From Akebia trifoliata (taxonomy: Eukaryota; Streptophyta; Magnoliopsida; Ranunculales; Lardizabalaceae), in assembly GCA_017979445.1 (NCBI GenBank), contig CM030718.1:22253021-22317020 (forward strand): a stretch of DNA of 64,000 nucleotides, read 5' to 3'. Positions 34,439-46,108 of the stretch are shown here, piece after piece. Each line of letters begins with the position of its first letter. The stretch's first letter is position 1. Made by a program: the position numbers and the translations under genes. The notes below the pieces were generated by a model that saw only the letters and a list, made by a program, of their open reading frames with translations, had not been told where the DNA came from and did no database searches.

Positions 34439-35035
34439 ATGAGTTCCTTCAACACCACCAACTTCGATAGTCTCCTTCTTCAAAACCTAATGGGCAGATT
34501 ACAGCTCCGCCCTCCTTCTTCCCTCAACACCAACTCTCTTCCCTCTCAATCCCTAGAAGACTTTCTTCTCTACTCCAACTCAATCCACGAAGAAAACGAT
34601 GAAGACGATGATGATGACGAAAACAAAACCCAACTCTCCAAAGAAGAATCCAAGCTCGAAAAAGAGATTATTCGTACAATCCTCAGTGGAAAAATCGAAA
34701 CCCTAAAACCCAATTCAGGTCAAGCTGTTACTATAAGAGAACACCATGTTTGCGTTGGATTCCACCAAGAGACGGATTCGGATTATCGTGTTTGGGAGTG
34801 GCATGGCCACATAATGTTGTTTGATGAAGAAAATGGGTACACCCCAGAGTATATTTATGGGAATTACTTCGAGAGGATGCAAATTAAAGCGAATGAAGCT
34901 AAGGAAGAGAAGCACGAGGAGGAGGAGAAAGAAGAAAAAGGGGGAAATTTAGGGCTTAGGGAGTTGATTGATGGTGGTGATCCGACCAATGGTCGAATTC
35001 TTCGCCGCAATTTGAATGCTGGTTCTCCAAAGTAA
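34439..35035 (+). CDS. Conserved plant protein of unknown function (198 aa)
   Basis: A clean single-exon frame. Residues 1-45 are Leu/Ser-rich. An acidic run (EENDEDDDDDEN) lies at about 51-62, then a charged helix (SKEESKLEKEIIRTILSG). A conserved-looking core at about 95-147 contains HHVCVGFHQETDSDYRVWEW and MLFDEENGYTPEYIYGNYFE. A Glu/Lys-rich stretch (153-167) and a basic tail (RILRRNLNAGSPK) follow. No signal peptide or membrane segment is seen. I recall similar short proteins across plants, some labelled as histone acetyltransferase-like without good reason. I know no proven function. The first ATG follows a CT/CCA-rich leader typical of plant genes. The stop overlaps AAA|GTAAGG, a good donor, so an isoform with a downstream exon is possible. 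Confidence 0.85.
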   Translation: MSSFNTTNFDSLLLQNLMGRLQLRPPSSLNTNSLPSQSLEDFLLYSNSIHEENDEDDDDDENKTQLSKEESKLEKEIIRTILSGKIETLKPNSGQAVTIREHHVCVGFHQETDSDYRVWEWHGHIMLFDEENGYTPEYIYGNYFERMQIKANEAKEEKHEEEEKEEKGGNLGLRELIDGGDPTNGRILRRNLNAGSPK

Positions 35036-36859
35036 GGTTTTTCTTTTAAAAAGAAAAAAAGAAAAAAATAATTTTCATTTTCAGTGGATATGATTTTTTC
35101 TCTTACTAGTTATTAATGGGGGTGGCTAAGGCTCTAAGCTCTCCATCTACAAAGGGTTTAGTTTTGTGATTTGATTTATGGTTTTGGTTTCTAGTTATGT
35201 ATGAAAGAGGTTCACCTTATGACTGATTTTCTTCCACAATAGGTGACTGATCTTTTCCCATAATCCTTGTATGAAAATTTGGAAAAACTCTGAAGACATG
35301 TTTTTTCCAGGTTTTCATATTATTTATAAATTGTTTGATTGAGTTGTGGATTAATTTTATAATTGTGTAGAGCATTTTTAGTTCTTGGGGGCATGCTGCT
35401 GATATTTACTTGTAAATTGAATAAGTTTGAAGTTTGCAGAAGTTTATATATATATATAAGCTGAAATAAGTTAAGCAGCTTGGAGTAATTGGATTAAAAT
35501 GCAAGGTATTCAAAATATTCAGAGAATTAAAGGAAGTACTCATTTTTTTTTTTAATGTTGGCATGGAGGTTAAGAGTGGTGTTTGAGCATTTTAGTTATA
35601 GCTGAGAGCTATGTGGCTTGGGGTTTAGTGTATTTTTTTTATAATATGATCTAATCAAATTTCTTTATCTTGAATAGTTGCCTCATATTTTTTTTTGGGA
35701 TTGGAAAAGGGGGGGGGGGGGGTGTTAAATATATAGGAATGTGTTCTTTATTCACTATCTTTATCTCATTTTGACACAATGAATCTGTATCATGTTTAAT
35801 AAGCGAAGGATAATGGTGCTGCACGATCACATTTTTGAGATGCATTTAAATATAATTTTTAATTGCCAATTGAATTTGGGGGAGTAAAATCTTAATTACA
35901 AAAGTACGGATGTGTCCAAAACGTGTATAAGGACATATAAGAAATCTAGTTTTATGGATGCATGCCAAGTTTCATAGAGTCCTCATCCATCCATTTGGTA
36001 GTTTTTTTTTTTAAGTTGTACCCTCAAAGAATGTCTTTCGATGAGGGATTCCTGATTATATTAAGGAAGCATTTGCTTTGTGTTTCTTTTCTCATGTATC
36101 TTGACTCTTGAGTTGTTGTTTTGTTGATTATAAATATTTTGGTCATGGTTGACTTGCTTGATTTTGATGTGACTATAGTGTGAAAACATGGTCAACAACT
36201 CCTCAACACTATGTAAGTGGGATGTTTGTTGATGGTCCATAGACTATTCTATGGTGGAGCCTTTCTGGGGGTCTTGCTTTTGGTTGCCTAGGCCCACCTG
36301 GATTGAAATGTGAAAGAGTAATTGGTCTTTGACAACTTGAAAATTCAATAAACCAATTTATGTTTGGGCTTTCAATAAATCATATTAGTGCCCGACTCTA
36401 CACAAGTTGATGTGGATAGATCTACTTTGCATATAGGATACCACTTCCATTAGTTTCATTCTCTTTTCTTTTCTATCTTATCAAGAAAAAAAGGCACATG
36501 CAGCAGAGAAGTATACATTCACACTACATGAACAAGGGTTAAATTCGATGCAACTCTTTTAAACACTATGTGAAAAAGGGCTAAATTCGACGGATCATGG
36601 CTTCAAATTTACCCCTTTTTTCACGTAGTGTCACATATACTTTGAATGAAAACATCTGTGAAATGAACAATTTATGATCCTCTTGTTGCTTGGATCTGAG
36701 AGAGCTATATACGGTCCTTGATTGATAAATTAGATCTGCAATGATTACTTCCAACAAAAGGAAGAATGAAATTTGAAAAAGGGAATATGGGGATGAACAT
36801 GAGAAAAGGAAACATATAAAAGAAAGAAACATGTAAAAGCTTAGATTTAGTGGATACAA
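35036..36859. other. 3' flank of the host gene, no further gene seen
   Basis: AT-rich DNA with T runs, a short TA tract at 35447 and a G12 run near 35711. The 3' untranslated region of the host gene presumably lies in the first few hundred bases. No second exon is recognised. A small inverted pair around ATGTGAAAAAGGGCTAAATT (36500-36630) is visible. Confidence 0.45.
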
Positions 36860-38070
36860 TGGAATGAGTTAACCTAGTTTGTTTGCAAGAGACATAATGA
36901 AAGAGAAAAGTTGAGGAAATTGGTAGAGGCACAAGCTCTGGCACATAAAAAAAGTTAGAAATAGAAATAGTATACCTATAATAGTAGATAGAGATTTAAA
37001 TGATAAAGATGTAGGTGTTAAGATAATACATGATCAGTTATTGGCTATAAAACTAGTAATAGGGAAAGAAAGAATAACATAATTAGTGTGTATGCAGTTC
37101 AAGTTGGATTAGAAGAAAATGGCAAAGACAATTTTTAGAATACATGGATGAACTCATCCAAATAATAACTGAGAAATGATATTTATAGGTAGAAACTTAA
37201 ATGTTCCTATAGGAAAAAGTGAAGGGTATGAAAGGATTCATGGAGGACTTGGGTTTGGAGTGAGAAATTAAATGGGAAACAGATACTTGAATTCGCGACA
37301 TATGACTTTGCAATATCAAACACATTTAAAAAAAATGGGGGAAATATGAAGAACATCCGTATGATTTTTGTTGACATAGAGAAAACATGAGAAAGTACCT
37401 AAAGAGTTAATTTGGTGGACATTGGAAAAGAAATAAGTCCTGAATGGATATATTGACATAATTATGGACTTGTAAGGGGAGGATTATGTTTAAAAGCAAA
37501 TGAAGATGTGATAAATGAGTTTCTAGTTACAACTGGTTCACATTAGGAATGGTTTTAAGTTAGTATATGTTTACTTCAGTTATAAATGAAATAATTGCTT
37601 GTATTTTAGAGGTGCACCTTTGTGCATGTTATTGGCAAATAATGTAGTATTAGTTGATAAAACTAGAAAGGAGTCAACACAAAAATAGAATTATGGAGAG
37701 AGCTGTTAAAGTCCAAGGGCTTTAGAATAAGTAGAACCATGATCGAGTACACATAGTGTAAATTTAGTACTGACGCTTAGGAAGAGGAATGTCTAGTAAA
37801 AATTGAAGGTGTAGAAATATCTTAAAAAGACCAATTTCGTTATCTTTGGTCTATTATACATAATGATGGAAAGGTTGAGAAACAATAATGTTTACTAAAA
37901 ATTGGTGGTCTTGAAATACCTCGAAGAGACCAATTACGTTATCTTGGGTCTATCATCTGTAAGGATGGAGAGATTGAAGAAGATGTTACCCATAGGATTA
38001 GAGTTGGATGGTTAAAGTGCACAAAATTGGAATTTTGGGATTTGAAGGAGATGTACTTGACATGATTGAT
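36860..38070 (+). pseudogene. Decayed RTE-type LINE (endonuclease and RT remnants)
   Basis: Broken frames preserve the plant RTE order. The endonuclease part has VCMQFKLD (intact members: SAYAPQVGLD), LECSYRKK, HGGLGFGV-like and FATYDFAISNTF. The RT part has FVHVIGK, a KLERSQHKNRIME-like piece (old ..DETR.GV..KLELWR), LSLVYYT, then YLGSII-like LRYLGSIICKDGEIEEDVTH and RVGWLKC (37935-38020). One segment (RPISLSLVY... and RPITLSWVY...) occurs twice at about 37815-37880 and 37920-37985, a short duplication. It is dense with stops and inactive. LINEs of this type move by target-primed reverse transcription. Confidence 0.7.
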
Positions 38071-38221
38071 TGATATATGTTGCAGATGGGTTACTTACCT
38101 TCCTCTAGATTTATAGGGATAATGAACCATTGAGATAAAAAAATAATTTTTTTTTCTATTTTATCTAATAAAACCTTAAAATGATAATTCTTTATGTTTT
38201 TGGTTTCTTAAAAACCTAGGG

Positions 38222-38720
38222 GTCTTATTAGGTCTAGTTCTCAAAAGATCGCATCTCCCCTGCAATGTGGTTGAATACCCATGACAATTATAACATGTTA
38301 ATTAATATTGTATTTACCCTATCAAAAATAAAATAAAATCTTATTCACACTGAAATCCGAACTTGCTTTAGTTATGGATTTCCACTTTGAAATTCACATT
38401 AAGGTAAGATTGAAGTCTTTTCGTTATGAATTGGAGGTATCCCTGGATATGATAACATGTGATTATGAATTTATTTTCTGTGGCCTAATATGAAGTTGTC
38501 TTATTAGGCCTAGGTTTTAGAAGACTGCAATGTGGTTGAATATCCATGGCAACTATAACACATTAATTAATATCGCTTTCACACTTAAATCCGGACTCGT
38601 TTTGGTGATGGATTTCCACTTTGAAATTCACATTAAAGGTAAGATTGAAATCTTTTTGTTAGGAATTGGATGTATCCCTGGAAATGGGTAACATGTGATT
38701 ATGAAAATTTTTTCTGTCAA
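38222..38720. repeat. Diverged tandem duplication of about 250-270 bp
   Basis: Two direct copies (about 38222-38480 and 38495-38720) share TCTTATTAGG, TGCAATGTGGTTGAATA, TTAATTAATAT, ATGGATTTCCACTTTGAAAT and TAACATGTGATTATGAA. There is no coding signal. Origin unknown. Confidence 0.75.
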
Positions 38721-39159
38721 CCAATCAACATTAATGACTACAGATCATAGGCCACCAAGCTTTTTGGGAAGTTGTCTGTTTAACCTTTTGGGATCCTTTG
38801 CAAGGAATTCTCTACATGATATCTTATGGGATTTTAGAATGGCTAAGTGTATTTAACCGCTTGCTTGTTCTATTGGCACTATCTTTGAGATTAGTTACAT
38901 ATTGAACAATGTGTTTACATTCAGTCCATAAAAAGGCTCAATGTGCCAACCAGATTTATGGTCAAGATTGGCGGGACACTATTTTGTATTTCCTAGATCT
39001 TTTTAATATATGTTTGCTGTTTATAGAAAACTTACCCAAAGATTAATTTGTTGAAATTGTATTGACATTGGAACAAGGAGTCAAGGATAAATAGTTGTTT
39101 GATTGAAACCCTATTGTTTTTGGACACTTTTGTTTACTATGTTTATGTATATTGAGTTG

Positions 39160-39798
39160 TTAAATATAAGTATCAGGGAAGGTACTTGCGAGGTTAGTTG
39201 GTAATGTCTATGGGTATGGAGGAGAGATTGGAGAAGATGATTATAGATTTTTTGTGGAATGTGAAGGAAGGGAACATAAAATATCACTTGGGTAAGTGGA
39301 GGTGGTTTGTACTCCAAAGAAAGATGGGGTCCCAGGGATAAGAGGATTCTAGGTTTCTAATGCAACGCTTCTAGAAAAATGGTTCTGGCAGTTTGGGGAG
39401 GAGAGGTTGAGTTTGGGGAGGGGGGCGATCAAGGCAAAGTATGGGTGAGAAATTGCATGGCTGGGAGAGTGAGGAGGTGAAGTCCTCATTTGGGTGTAGT
39501 ATTTGGAAGGGGGTCATTTGAATTAGTTCCGAGTTTTAGAAATGGGTGAGGTTTAGGGTGGGGAGGGGGGATAAGTTTAGGTTATGGGAGGACTGGTGGT
39601 GTGGTGATTCACCTCTACGTCTCCAATTCCTTTGGTTGTACAACTTGTGCACAAAGAAGAATAGGTCATTTTAGTGTTTTTGATCCAAAATGAGAGGTGA
39701 CCCATCATGAGATTTGGGATTTAGGAGGGATTTCAACAGTGGGAAATTTAGGAACTTGCAGACCTAATTAACTAACTTGACCACGTTCCAAGGGAGCT
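39160..39798 (+). pseudogene. L1-type LINE fragment, part 1
   Basis: Decayed C-terminal RT region of a plant L1 LINE: ERLEKMIIDFLWNVKEG, HLGKWRWFVLQRKMG (old W..VC.PK..GGLG), then ENWFWQFGEE-like and KFRLWEDWWCGDSPL-like segments. It lacks the 5' part, as is usual for LINE copies. It is interrupted at 39798 by the solo LTR and continues at 42348. Confidence 0.7.
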
Positions 39799-42342
39799 TG
39801 TCACGCCCCGAAATCCCAACACGAATCCCTATGATTCATCGGTTAGAATCTCGAGGTGTGAGGTAATCAATCACACAATCTGACAGAACATTCATAAATA
39901 ATAATACTTATGAAAAGAAAATATAGCAGCGGAATAAACATTTAACTAACATCTATACGAGAGTCTATAGTAAATAGAAGAAATCGACAAACATTGATAT
40001 AAGTCAAGATCTTTAATCTCAAAATTCATTAGGTTACAAAAATTTCTAAACTACCATGTTTCTTATCTACAAACAAAAATCACTAGGATTCCCTACTAAT
40101 CCTCAACGACACGGTGGTGGCAAGACATCAATTTGTTCTTCCTCGAGGACCTCCTCAAAGAACGGCTCTTCAATAGCTGAATAATCTGAAAGGGGAAGGA
40201 TAGGGTGAGTAACAGGGGAATGTTACTCAGCAGGATGAACGCCGTTCTAACAGCGAGTCATACATGCACGAGTAATCATTAGAACAATTAAATAATGCAA
40301 GTTTTCATAATGTGACATACGATAAATGTCTAAACATACTCAGGAAACAGTTATAATAACTTTCAATCTATCATTTTCAATCATTTAAAGTAACATATGC
40401 ATCTTTTAAATGAAAACACCTATCAATCATTACAAAATAAGAAAAAGATACATAATAAGAACACGGCGGTGTAATCGATAAGAGTAGAGGAACACGCCGA
40501 TATAACCGCCTCGGCTATGGCAATACGATATTCCAAACTTAACCTCCGATGTGGAATCCCATCGTTATAATCTGATTTTGTGGCCGGTCTAGCATACCAC
40601 GGTTGGATGACCATTTATCCGGCTCAGACTGGCCGTTGACCAAGAACCCAATACTGAGTTCAACTAACGGTGAGGTCGACCGTTTGACGACTACAGACTA
40701 ATAGTGATCACTAACTAGCCCAGGAGACCCCTCGCGTCGAAGCCTATCAAGAGGCAATGCATGTGAACCCCGCCTAGCTCTACACTATACAGAGACCGCC
40801 TTTACACACAACGTTTCCAGAAAATAAGTAGGGAAAATTCCCGATTTCATAAGCTGTAATATGCTCTAAGGTATCCCATACTACCGAAGAGCATATGACA
40901 TCTAGTGTTATCCTAGATTGACTCGCCGCTTCCGGATACACAACAACGCGTCACTCTTTATGGGTTTTCTACAAACCTTTACTGGTAAACAAAATAATTT
41001 ATTTTGTATATAATATATCATTTCTTTTAATCGAAAATACAAACAAAATCTGGTAGTGCCCTCCAGTGACAGTTATCTGTCATTTCCATCCATCAGCAAT
41101 CTCATCTCTCTATCTCTCTATCACGTTTTACGTGGCATGACCACTACGTAGAGCTGGAGGCACTGTCCCATCAATCAGTCGAGAACATACGTTCTCTCTA
41201 TCCATCCATCAATTAAATCGATCAATCTATCATCTAATTTCCTACATATCTATTAAAGTAATTTTACTTTTAAAGTAATTCGAAATCCATAAAGCATCAG
41301 CCAATTCCATTCGATAGTTTTTGTTTGAGTTGAGAGACTCGAAAACAAAGATAAAACCATAAGACATAAAAGCTGAAATCTGTGAAAATTTAACTAAGTG
41401 TTGAAAACATGATTTTTCAAAGTCGAACTTGAAAACGAATTATTTATTTATTTATTAAAGAACTTAAAGTAATACTTAATTGTTTTTAATGAAATAAATG
41501 TAGAAAATGAGTATACATAGTATATGGAAGCAACACAAAACAAATTAGGACCAAACTCAACATTCGGATACTTTTCCGAATTGCTGATTTTTCGTTATTT
41601 TTCATTGAAACTCAACCAAAATTGATTCAAATATTATACTAACTATAAAATGCTTATGTTACATCAAATGAACTAAAACCAATCATAAATAAGTATGTAA
41701 ACATTATTCAAATCGTTCAAATATGTATAAACTTATGAAATAATCGATTTATCAACAATCATATGGATTTTCTATGAAATTATCGCATAACTAGAAGGTA
41801 GAAGGAAGGCAACCTACTTCAAGCTATTTTAATTCAACGGTTGAACGGAGTTTAAAATCGCCTCCGGCCAATCTTCAAATTTTTCTTCCGGCGAAAATCG
41901 GATTTCTTTGCGTCCACGCGTACCCTTGGCGAGAGGAACAACTTTCCTTCTTACTCCTAAGCTCGGATTGTTCTCGTTTGGCGTAGATCTGAGTTTCAAA
42001 TATTGAAGGAAAAGGGTTGAGATTTGTTTGGAGAGAAGAATAAGAAAAATCTGATTTTTCTAATAGGATTTAGATATTTATATCACTAAGTTGGGACATA
42101 CTTGTCATTTTGGGAATTGTTTTTCCCGAATGCCGAATTGGACAAACTTATACTCTATTTTGGGTGATTTTTCGACACGAATCTAATGGTATGATCGGTT
42201 TCCTCAAATTACCTCTCTAAGGTGTCGTTTACCTATTGGAAAAATATCTAATGCAAAACTCGAGGATTTGATAACTTTTAAATCAATGCACGGATCTAAA
42301 ATTCTTTCCTCGAGATACATTTTAGGATTTCAGGTCATTACA
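39799..42342 (+). mobile_element. Solo LTR (2.54 kb), probably Ty3-gypsy
   Basis: It starts TGTCACGCCCCGAAATCC and ends GGATTTCAGGTCATTACA. These ends are imperfect inverted complements of each other. A perfect 5-bp target duplication GAGCT flanks it (39794-39798 and 42343-42347). There is no coding frame of note inside. The TG...CA ends, 5-bp duplication and LTR-like length point to a solo LTR. A TIR element is less likely. A CT-rich region with CTCTCTATCTCTCTATC is at 41105-41125. The orientation given assumes the TGTCACGCCCC end is the 5' end. Confidence 0.75.
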
Positions 42343-42347
42343 GAGCT

Positions 42348-42941
42348 TGTCCGGATTGATAAGTGGGAATGGACGTGTGAAAAAGGAAAATGCTTTTCTG
42401 TTAAATCCTTTTTCTCAGTCTTGCAAAATTCCTCTCAACCTCTTGAACACTTCCTAGCCTCGATCATTTGGGGCTTGAAGGTGTCCTTTTTGAACTAGCT
42501 AGCTTCTCATGACAAAATCCTAACAGTTGATCATCTCATTAATAAAGGCGTCTTTATGCCCAACTTTTGTTCCCTTCGCAAGTCTAATGGTGAATTAGTG
42601 GACCACATTTTACTTCATTGCTTCCTTACCTCATCTTTTTGGTCCCACTTCCTAGCCCTCTTTAATCTTAGTTGGGGGTGGTTCCAAAACCGGTCTTGTC
42701 TTTCATTCAATGTTGAGATCTTTATTTGTTTTCTGGGAGAAAGAAAATACTTTGGAGTCTTCTTCCTTTTGCTCTATGTTGGGGGCTTTGTTTGGAGATG
42801 AACACTAGTTTTCTAAGTATAAGATTCCTCAACTCGGGAGCTTGTTATTAATATTTTAGGGTTACTTTTCTGTTGGCTAAAGTGTTAATAGACTTCAAAG
42901 GTGTTTTTTTTCCTGAAGAGTTTGTATTTTGGTGGGACTCT
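42348..42941 (+). pseudogene. L1-type LINE fragment, part 2
   Basis: It resumes the LINE after the solo LTR: DKWEWTCEKGKCFSVKSFFS, then IWGLKVSFLN, then MPNFCSLRKSNGELVDHIL and LHCFLTSSFWSHFL. This is the zinc-finger-like zf-RVT domain after RT (C..C..H..H/C spacing of plant L1). The frame is open for 76 and 81 codons on either side of one stop. It is interrupted at 42941 by the copia element. Confidence 0.78.
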
Positions 42942-43106
42942 TGTTAACATATATAATGTTTTATCCTTGCCCTTTTTGGTTTTTTCCTATTTCTATGTAT
43001 CTCATATAAATAGGAAGTAAAGAAATAAAGAAAATAATCTTTTCACTGGAATTTTTCTCTCTCCTCTCTCTCCCTTTTTGTCCAAACCCTAGATTAAACC
43101 TTTACA
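42942..43106 (+). repeat. 5' LTR of the deleted copia element
   Basis: 165 bp, TG...CA, with a TATA-like CATATAAATAGG at about 43003-43014 and a CT-rich tract before the end. It is followed immediately by the PBS. Confidence 0.92.
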
Positions 43107-43586
43107 TGGTATCAAATCACAAGAAGATCACGAGGACCAAGAATCGAAGAGACCCGTACTCAAAAAGAGCCCTAGGTTGTCTCCCTCCATTTTCCAGATC
43201 TCTAGGACTGTTGCCCCCCCATTTGCTAGCCAGCAGGGATTATCGCCCTTCACTGTTTAGTCACTAGGTGCTGTCCCACTTGGATCTTCGACCAATAGGG
43301 TTGCCACCACCAATTTTTTGGGCTGTCGACACCCAGTTTTCAGCCATAGGGGCTGCCGCCACCATCAATAAGGTCTTTGCACCCCACCGAAAATCATATC
43401 TCTTCTCCTAAATCCTTCGAAGGTTAGTAGGGCAGGTGTGAATTCATCTTTTGGCTGTTACAGCCCATGTCACAGTTGTAATAGCCCTAAAGATCAATAA
43501 ACAATTTCTCTGTGTTACTTAGAATGGAGAGTAGAGCCAACTCCAATGTTGGAGTAGTTGTTTAGTGTTTCCGAGTAGTATTTAGT

Positions 43587-44130
43587 ATGATTTGGATTTT
43601 TTTCAAGAGTTATTTTCTCCTAAAGTCATGTCAGAAGTCACTTCCGGACAATCTAAAAATAATGGGTTTGGATCCCCACAAGTTAGAGATGAAAATCCCA
43701 ATCTCTAGATCACCACAGTCAAACTCAATGGCACAAACTATTTGGAATGGGCCTAGTCTGCAAAGTTGGCTATTCATGGGAGAAGAAAGGCCGAGTATCT
43801 TAATGGGTAAGAAAAACAATCTAGTCCTTCAGATCCCAAGTATGAACAACGGGATGCGGATAATTCTTTGGTTATGTCTTGGTTGTTATACTCAATGCAA
43901 CCTCAGATTAGCAGAGGATATCTCTACTTGAAAATAACACAACGAATCTAACAATCGGTGACTCAAAACCTATTCCCAGGCTTAGAACGTTGCTAGGATT
44001 TATCAGTTGGAACATAACATATCCCATTTCAAACAGGGGGATAAGACATTGTCAGGCTACTTTTCTGAGTTGCATGGAATGTGGGAAGAGTTAGATCACT
44101 ACTTACCTTTTAATTGGGAACCAGACTACA
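43587..44130 (+). pseudogene. Gag fragment of the deleted copia element
   Basis: The relevant frame reads VKLNGTNYLEWA, then a stop, SAKLAIHGRRKAEYLNG, QPQISRGYLYL-like and ELDHYLPFNWEP. This is the N-terminal part of copia gag. It contains stops and ends at the deletion junction. The 43107-43580 leader before it has GTTGCC/GCTGCC-rich sequence and no clear frame. Confidence 0.75.
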
Positions 44131-44970
44131 ATTCTTATAGTCTACGTTGATGATATTATTATTACAGGGAATTGTCCTCATGAGATACAAAATTTGAAGA
44201 AACTTCTTGGAGAACAATTTGAAGTTAAGGATCTCAGACGACCCCTCAAATATTTTTTGGGTGGTGGCTCTCTCCAAGACGAGCATTTTTATCTCCCAAC
44301 GTAAGTATATATTGGATCTACTTTAGGAAACTGGAAAACTTGGAGTTAAACCAGTTTACACTTCCATTGAGCCAAATCACCGATTGGGAGAAAATGATGG
44401 TGAAGTTTTGGAGGATATCCGTCGTTACCAATGTCTAGTTGGAAAACTGATGTACTTATCTCTTACGAGACTAGATATTGCCTATGCAGTGAGTGTTGTC
44501 AGTCAGTTCATGAATGCTCCTTGTACGAACCATCTCGACGCTGCTTTACGTATTCTTCGATACCTGAAAGGGTGCCCAGGAAAGGGATTATTATTTCGGT
44601 TGCATGGTCACATGAGAGTGGAGGCATGGATTGATGCGGATTGGGCAGGTTTAGTTACTGATCGACGCTCAATTTTGGGGTATTGCACTATGGTGGGTGG
44701 TAATTTGGGTACTTGGCGAAGTAAAAAGCAGTCAATGGTTGCTCGCTCAAGTGTAGAAGTTGAGTTCCGAGCAATGGCATTATGTGAGTTGCTTTGGCTG
44801 CGATTGTTACTTCGTGAGCCTGGATGCTTACCTCCTCAATAATTCCAGTTATAATGTGATAACAATGCAACCAATAACATAGCTCATAATCCGGTACAAC
44901 ATGATCGCACAAAGCATATTGAAGTCGATCGCCATTTCATCAAAGAGAAGGTTACATCCAGTGAAATATG
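44131..44970 (+). pseudogene. RT C-terminus and RNase H fragment of the deleted copia element
   Basis: It begins TILIVYVDDIIITG (the catalytic YVDD box) and LLGEQFEVKDLR. Frame 44384-44842 gives YQCLVGKLMYLSLTRLDIAY, ALRILRYLKGCPGKGLLF, then RNase H motifs (IDADWAGLVTDRRSILGY, SKKQSMVARSSVEVEFRAMA). A degenerate tail to about 45060 holds the KHIEVDRHFI and DVLTK motifs. It cannot work without the rest of RT. Confidence 0.88.
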
Positions 44971-45098
44971 CACTATATTCATACCTACGTCCCAACAATT
45001 AGTAGATGTCCTCACTAAAGTTGTGGGTCGTCTTAGTTTTGATCATCTTATTAGCAAGTTAGGCATGCGTGTTATCTTCGCACCAACTTGTGGGGGAG

Positions 45099-45274
45099 TG
45101 ATAACATATATAATGTTTTATCCTTGTCTTTTTGGGTCTTTTTCTATTTCTATGTATTTAGTATTTATTATAAATAGGAAGTAAAAGAATAAAGAAAATA
45201 ATCTTTTCTCCGGAATTTTCCTCTTCTTCTCTCTCACCCTTTTTTTTTCCAAACCCTAGATTAAATCTTTACAA
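45099..45274 (+). repeat. 3' LTR of the deleted copia element
   Basis: 176 bp, slightly longer than the 5' LTR because of an extra TTTAGTATTTATTA-like insertion. It otherwise differs by scattered substitutions. Confidence 0.92.
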
Positions 45275-45279
45275 CTCTT

Positions 45280-45378
45280 TGTGGTCGAGATAGTTTTTGT
45301 TCTTTGCTGCTAGGCTGGTCATCTCGATTGCCTTTTATAAATTCTCCTTTTTATTCAATAAAGTTATTTAAAAAAAAG
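45280..45378 (+). pseudogene. L1-type LINE 3' end with poly(A)-like tail
   Basis: It resumes the LINE after the copia element: AGGCTGGTCATCTCGATTGC and TTTATTCAATAAAGTT, ending TTATTTAAAAAAAA at 45378. AATAAA-like signal and an A tail mark the LINE 3' end. Confidence 0.65.
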
Positions 45379-46100
45379 ATAGTTGATGCCAAAGACTTGG
45401 GCTCAAAATCTGCCCTCACCCGAGTTACTAATATCACATTAAAAATAGGCTTTTTTTGTAGCAGCACAAAATTTGGGGCTTAGACCCATATGTTGTGGGC
45501 TTACTGTGCAATCCGGTATGTCCTCATTCTGATTTTTTTTTTTGGAGAAACTAGAGACTCCTAGAAAGGCCCAGAGAGACCTAGAGAAGTGTGGATTATT
45601 CTAGAAAAATTTAGAGGGCTTTAGCAATGTTCCATGTTGTGCATGGTAGGAAAACTCCTAAGTTCTTAGATGTTATCTCACCCTCTCTTGTGGATGGTCT
45701 AGGCACTTAGGTACTCTCTCTCTCACTCATAGAAATGGACCATCCTTTCCCTCTTTCATCTTCCCGCTGCCTCTCTGTTCTTCTTCATTCCCGTCTCTCA
45801 CAAGGTGGAACTATTCTGATTTGTTCCGAGTTTTTTTTTTCCCTTTTGTGAGCTTTTGAGCGGTTTGGGTGTGTACAGTTGCTTCAAGGTAGTTGATGGA
45901 TTACTTTATTTATTTATTTTAATATTTTTATGAGTAAAATTTTATTAACAAGTGGTAAGGTGTCCAACTAAAACACAGTGTACAAACTGTGACTAAGGGG
46001 ATTTAGGTTACAAACCCACTCCCATCCTCCCACAAAATCGTCAAAGTGAACACCTCTAATCATTCAACCGTAGTATCCCTGTGTAGTCCAACAATATATA
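45379..46100. other. Intergenic stretch
   Basis: Nothing recognised. It contains a CT tract (about 45713-45725) and a poly(T) run (45530). It may be old repeat DNA. Confidence 0.45.
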
Positions 46101-46108
46101 CCTAAGAC

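Larger units (their letters stand above)
42942..45274 (+). mobile_element. Internally deleted Ty1-copia retrotransposon
   Basis: Short LTRs (42942-43106, 165 bp, and 45099-45274, 176 bp), TGTTAACATATATAATG and TGATAACATATATAATG to CTTTACA. Target duplication ACTCT (42937-42941 and 45275-45279). PBS TGGTATCAAATCAC (tRNA-Met type) at 43107. PPT TTGTGGGGGAG at 45088. Inside are an N-terminal gag piece and a C-terminal RT plus RNase H piece, fused near 44130. Protease, integrase and most of RT are missing. It is non-autonomous. Confidence 0.93.

Noticed and set aside
39799..42342. Interpretation as a TIR DNA transposon
   Set aside because: The ends are weakly inverted, but TG...CA termini with a 5-bp target duplication and no transposase fit a solo LTR better.
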